Below the pieces are notes generated by a model. The model was not told where the DNA came from. It made no database searches and saw only the letters and a list, made by a program, of their open reading frames with translations. From SVTX01 sp051867975 (GTDB lineage: Bacteria; Bacillota; Clostridia; Oscillospirales; CAG-272), in NCBI GenBank assembly GCA_051867975.1, contig JBJDZM010000025.1, positions 1 to 14,251 of the forward strand: 14,251 nt of DNA. Reading direction: 5' to 3'. Positions 12,201 through 14,251 of the stretch are shown here, in pieces (position 1 is the first letter of the stretch; each line of letters opens with the position of its first letter). Both the position numbers and the translations under genes were made by a program.

Positions 12201-14251
12201 GATGAGGTTATTGCTGACGGTATGACAACAGAACTTGAAGGTGTAGACCTCGTTGAAAGGTACAACGATGCAAGAATTGCCGTAATAGACGCTTACCTTG
12301 CACAGGCAACAGATGCAATTGAGAACAAAGAGTTTGCTTCCGCTGATGATTACCTCGCAGAAGCAAGAGCTGATATCGATGAAATCGCAGCAGATACAAT
12401 AACAACCGATCTCGATGCAGTTAAGGACAGATACAACGAAGTAAGAGTTGCACTTGTAGATGCTTACCTTGCACAGGCAACAGAGGCAATTGAGAACAAA
12501 GAGTTTGCTTCTGCCGATGATTACCTTGCAGAAGCAAGAGACGATATCGATGCAATTGAAGCAGATACAATAACAACCGATCTCGATGCAGTTAAGGAAA
12601 GATACAACGAAGTAAGAGTTGCACTTGTAGACGCTTACCTTGCACAGGCAACAGCTGCAATTGAGAACAAAGAGTTTGCTTTCGCTGACGATTACCTCGC
12701 AGAGGCAAGAGCTGATATCGATGAAATCGCAGCAGATACAATAACAACCGATCTCGATGCAGTTAAGGAAAGATACAACGAAGTAAGAGTTGCACTTGTA
12801 GACGCTTACCTTGCACAGGCAACAGCTGCAATTGAGAACAAAGAGTTTGCTTCCGCTGATGATTACCTCGCAGATGCAAGAGCTGATATCGATGAAATCG
12901 CAGCAGATACAATAACAACCGATCTCGCAGATGTCATCGCAAGCTACAATGGCGTAAGAGTTGATCTTGTAAATGCTTACCTTGCACTTGCAGAAGACGC
13001 AATTACCAATGGCAATATCAGCACAGCAAACGACTACCTTGCACAGGCAAGAGCTGATATCGATGAAATCGCAGCAGATACAATAACAACCGATCTCGCA
13101 ACCGTTATCGAAAGCTACAACACTGTAAGAATTATGGTGGTAACATATTACCTTGACCTTGCAGAGGATGCAATTGCCGGAGAATCCGTTGATGAAGAGG
13201 CTATTGATACTGCAAAGGAGAACCTCGAGCTTGCAAGAGACGTAATTGATGGATATAAAGCAGATACAGGCATAGTAGTTGATGTTGATGCTGTTGTAGA
13301 GAGATACAATTCCATAAGATTCAGCGTAGTAAGATGCTATCTCAGCCTCGCTGACGCTGCAATCGAAAATGCTGAGAATAAGGCAGATGTTGACAACACC
13401 GACGATACTGCTTGGGTCTACACTGTAAAGGCAGAAGAGTTCACCGCTACAATAAGTGCAGACGGCGTGAATGTAGACGCTTTGACCGCAGAAATTGCCG
13501 CTGTACGCAACAGATTCCATGCGAAGTACGTTGACCTTTATGCCGTTGAGCTTACCGGCTCGATGAACAATTATGTTGGTCACCTCGACGCTATTTACCG
13601 CGATATCGATGTAAACAACATGGAAGCTATAAAGGCTGAATTTACTGCACTTAAGAATCATGAAATCTACTCGAATTACTTTGGTGCAGGTGCATCGGAT
13701 GTAGTTACGACTCTCGTTGAGACTGCAGCTAAGCTTGATGATGCAATCGAAGTTCGCACAACATTGGTTTCTCTCATTAGAGAAGGCGAAAACGTTGCGG
13801 CTCTGATTGATGGTCGCACCGTTGAAGGTATAGTCGGAACAAAGAGCGAATCCGAGCTCCTCATCAGTTACAAGAACGCATATGATATATTTGTCGAAAA
13901 CCTCAATACAATGTATGCAGGCTTCGAAAATAATGAGGCTCATAAGGCAGTTTACGATGCAATAGAGTCACTTGCAAACAAGACAGACTTTGATGCACTC
14001 AAAGATGCGTTCGACGCAAAGATTTACCCGCTCACCGACTACGGTCAGGCATTTATCAACAGTGTAGAAGCTCTCAGAGATTACACTGCAGGCGGATTTA
14101 AGTTTAATACCATTGAAAAGATTTCTGCTGCTAAAGCGGCAAAGGATGCTTGGCTTGCTCAGTCTTCAGATGTCGACAGTGTTGCGTTTGTAATCGAATA
14201 CTGCTCTGATGGAGAGTGGACACACTCAGAACTTGTAAAAGTAATTTATGA
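9243..14251 (+). CDS. Giant repetitive coiled-coil surface lipoprotein (3' end outside window)
   Basis: One stop-free frame of 1,669 codons that runs off the window. Residues 1-25 are a signal peptide with lipobox LTGC, so Cys26 would be lipidated and anchored in the outer leaflet of the cytoplasmic membrane. Residues 27 to about 745 form an Ala/Asp/Lys/Glu/Thr-rich helical rod of ten repeats of 69, 69, 76, 69, 69, 76, 72, 63, 63 and about 63 residues. After the signal peptide the first aromatic residue is Tyr699 and the first proline is residue 881. Each repeat has a core motif such as IAANTTNI or ITANDTKI. Residues 800-840 form an aromatic/CxxxC island (Cys829, Cys833). Residues 948-1354 hold seven helical repeats, mostly 57 residues long, and a unique helical region follows. 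No enzyme motif was found. A cell-surface stalk or adhesin is the likeliest role. Codon use (GCA, ACA) differs from the upstream block. Confidence 0.9.
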   Translation, partial: MKRNFLKISLSVVVLILALAFCLTGCDDATKAEIETIKENVTANQTKVDEVIASLDAAKTDLSDKIAANTTNIDTEVAALNTAIANAQAVLETADAANKTAIESAIADAKTELQAAVDAVVADLAAAKAELSDKITANDTKIDDEVAKLNAAVSDAKAVLEAADAANKTALETAIADAKTELQASIKTVADNLDAAKKELAEKITANDTKIDTEVANLNTAIETAKTVLEAADAANKTALEQAIADAKSELQAAIDKVAGDLAEVIKDLDAAKEELSKKIAANDTKIGEEVEKLNTAIANAQAVLETADAANKTAIESAIADAKTELQAAVDAVVADLAAAKAELSDKITANDTKIDDEVAKLNAAVSDAKAVLEAADAANKTALETAIADAKTELQASIKTVADNLDAAKKELAEKITANDTKIDTEVANLNTAIETAKTVLEAADAANKTALEQAIADAKSELQAAIDKVAGDLAEVIKDLDAAKEELSKKIAANDTKIGEEVEKLNTAIANAQTALEKADAENKTAIETLQTKLDEAKADLKKAIDKVAADLATANDKISTNADSIKELNTEIENAQKVIDALKEDSATKTALEQAIADAKKDLQDAIDAVAKDLETANGKISTNADSIKELNTEIENAQKVIDALKEDSATKTALEQAIADAKKDLQDAIDAVAKDLETANGKISTNAESIEDLYTKIENAQKVIDALGENSATKTELGTLQTELKTAEETLQKAIDELRTELLDEIQALKDYADAEDVKLRDDIDAVKKALEGSEEENITGLLERIKDAEDAIAKNTAWIAEYKETTEKVVEAVFGVEKVWTLCNQYCVGWGAIAADDLLYVKEQAKVYLYRATNEDDIKVAVERFYKAIDEMDTPELNRLKAIHSLLEEAKTNIDNGELTVAVEKLVAARALFDEIGMVNCTEDVYDVLIIDGKAVDLSDMYSEYRLTIISLLIDGAETALEDMDTTTADTYLEDARTLIDEVIADGMTTELEGVDLVERYNDARIAVIDAYLAQATDAIENKEFASADDYLAEARADIDEIAADTITTDLDAVKDRYNEVRVALVDAYLAQATEAIENKEFASADDYLAEARDDIDAIEADTITTDLDAVKERYNEVRVALVDAYLAQATAAIENKEFAFADDYLAEARADIDEIAADTITTDLDAVKERYNEVRVALVDAYLAQATAAIENKEFASADDYLADARADIDEIAADTITTDLADVIASYNGVRVDLVNAYLALAEDAITNGNISTANDYLAQARADIDEIAADTITTDLATVIESYNTVRIMVVTYYLDLAEDAIAGESVDEEAIDTAKENLELARDVIDGYKADTGIVVDVDAVVERYNSIRFSVVRCYLSLADAAIENAENKADVDNTDDTAWVYTVKAEEFTATISADGVNVDALTAEIAAVRNRFHAKYVDLYAVELTGSMNNYVGHLDAIYRDIDVNNMEAIKAEFTALKNHEIYSNYFGAGASDVVTTLVETAAKLDDAIEVRTTLVSLIREGENVAALIDGRTVEGIVGTKSESELLISYKNAYDIFVENLNTMYAGFENNEAHKAVYDAIESLANKTDFDALKDAFDAKIYPLTDYGQAFINSVEALRDYTAGGFKFNTIEKISAAKAAKDAWLAQSSDVDSVAFVIEYCSDGEWTHSELVKVIY
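9492..10782 (+). repeat. Exact 642-bp tandem duplication within the lipoprotein gene
   Basis: Copy one, 9492-10133, is followed directly by copy two, 10134-10775. Identity continues for seven more bases, so about 649 aligned bases match with no difference seen by eye. The period is 214 codons, equal to three protein repeats (69+76+69), so the frame and helical register are kept. The flanks (T9491 versus A10133, and the T/C change at 10783) mark the edges. Confidence 0.9.
10922..11320 (+). repeat. Exact 189-bp tandem duplication within the lipoprotein gene
   Basis: Copy one at 10922-11110 and copy two at 11111-11299 look identical. The identity runs about 21 bases into a third, diverged copy that begins at 11300 and changes after the AATGCTGA at 11313-11320. 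The period is 63 codons, exactly nine heptads, and is a second, independent expansion of the same stalk. Confidence 0.9.
12084..13304 (+). repeat. Array B: seven helical repeats, mostly 57 codons (171 bp)
   Basis: Units start at 12084 (177 bp), 12261, 12432, 12603, 12774, 12945 (171 bp each) and 13116 (189 bp). A partial eighth unit starts at 13305. The consensus begins with YNEVRVALVDAYLAQATAAI, then ENKEFASADDYLAEARADID and EIAADTITTDLDAVKER. It predicts two amphipathic helices and a connecting helix, like a helical solenoid. The central units (12432-12944) are nearly identical and the outer ones diverged, a pattern of expansion from the middle. It resembles no named domain that I can state with confidence. 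Confidence 0.88.

Noticed and set aside
12084..13304. Regular 171-bp repeats as a CRISPR or satellite array
   Set aside because: The repeats are in-frame protein-coding units with codon-level divergence and no unique spacers.
11307..13943. An 878-codon open frame on the minus strand
   Set aside because: It lies opposite the lipoprotein frame, has periodic Cys/Ile-rich protein that mirrors the DNA repeats, lacks signal, domain and ribosome binding site, and follows from the absence of certain codons in the plus-strand repeats.

Overview
The window looks like a chromosomal segment of a spore-forming, anaerobic-type Clostridia (Bacillota), probably a gut lineage. The gene order fmt, zinc protease, rsmB, rlmN, PASTA protein, rsgA, thiN, spoVM follows the conserved Bacillus/Clostridium translation and cell-wall cluster, every gene has a strong Shine-Dalgarno sequence, and a tiny spoVM gene implies sporulation. 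No rRNA, tRNA, insertion sequence or CRISPR array was seen.

Positions 1-8416 form a tight plus-strand block: the last codons of fmt, a YugP-type membrane zinc protease, rsmB (16S rRNA m5C methyltransferase), rlmN (23S rRNA/tRNA m2A methyltransferase), a membrane protein with three PASTA-like domains but no kinase, rsgA (ribosome-assembly GTPase), thiN (thiamine pyrophosphokinase), spoVM (29 codons), a YgiQ-type radical SAM protein and a small MGMT-fold protein. Several junctions overlap or abut (rsmB/rlmN, PASTA/rsgA, rsgA/thiN), which suggests co-transcription. Compared with the Bacillus order, the phosphatase prpC, the kinase half of pknB/prkC, and rpe are missing.

Positions 8417-8943 hold a small regulatory island. 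A perfect 24-bp inverted repeat ends the block and serves as a terminator for both strands. A minus-strand XRE-type repressor gene faces it. Upstream of the repressor lies a symmetric divergent promoter with a perfect plus-strand sigma-A promoter and two copies of a TGACATTYAGTG motif, one inside a 19-bp palindrome. The plus-strand product is only a 44-codon, possibly decayed reading frame. Positions 8944-9226 are AT-rich and apparently non-coding.

From 9243 to the end of the window, and beyond it, one uninterrupted plus-strand frame encodes a giant lipoprotein of more than 1,669 residues. It starts with a lipobox signal peptide and continues into a proline-free rod of about ten 63-76-residue repeats, each carrying an Ile/Val-x-x-Asn-x-x-x-Ile/Val motif like the polar N@d layers of trimeric coiled-coil adhesins. 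A short aromatic/CxxxC island follows, then seven to eight 57-residue helical repeats and a unique helical region. The rod DNA contains an exact 642-bp tandem duplication and an exact 189-bp tandem duplication, so the stalk length looks recently and actively changed. This probable surface fibre is the most novel object in the window. Its GCA/ACA-rich codon use differs from the GCG/CGC-rich conserved block.
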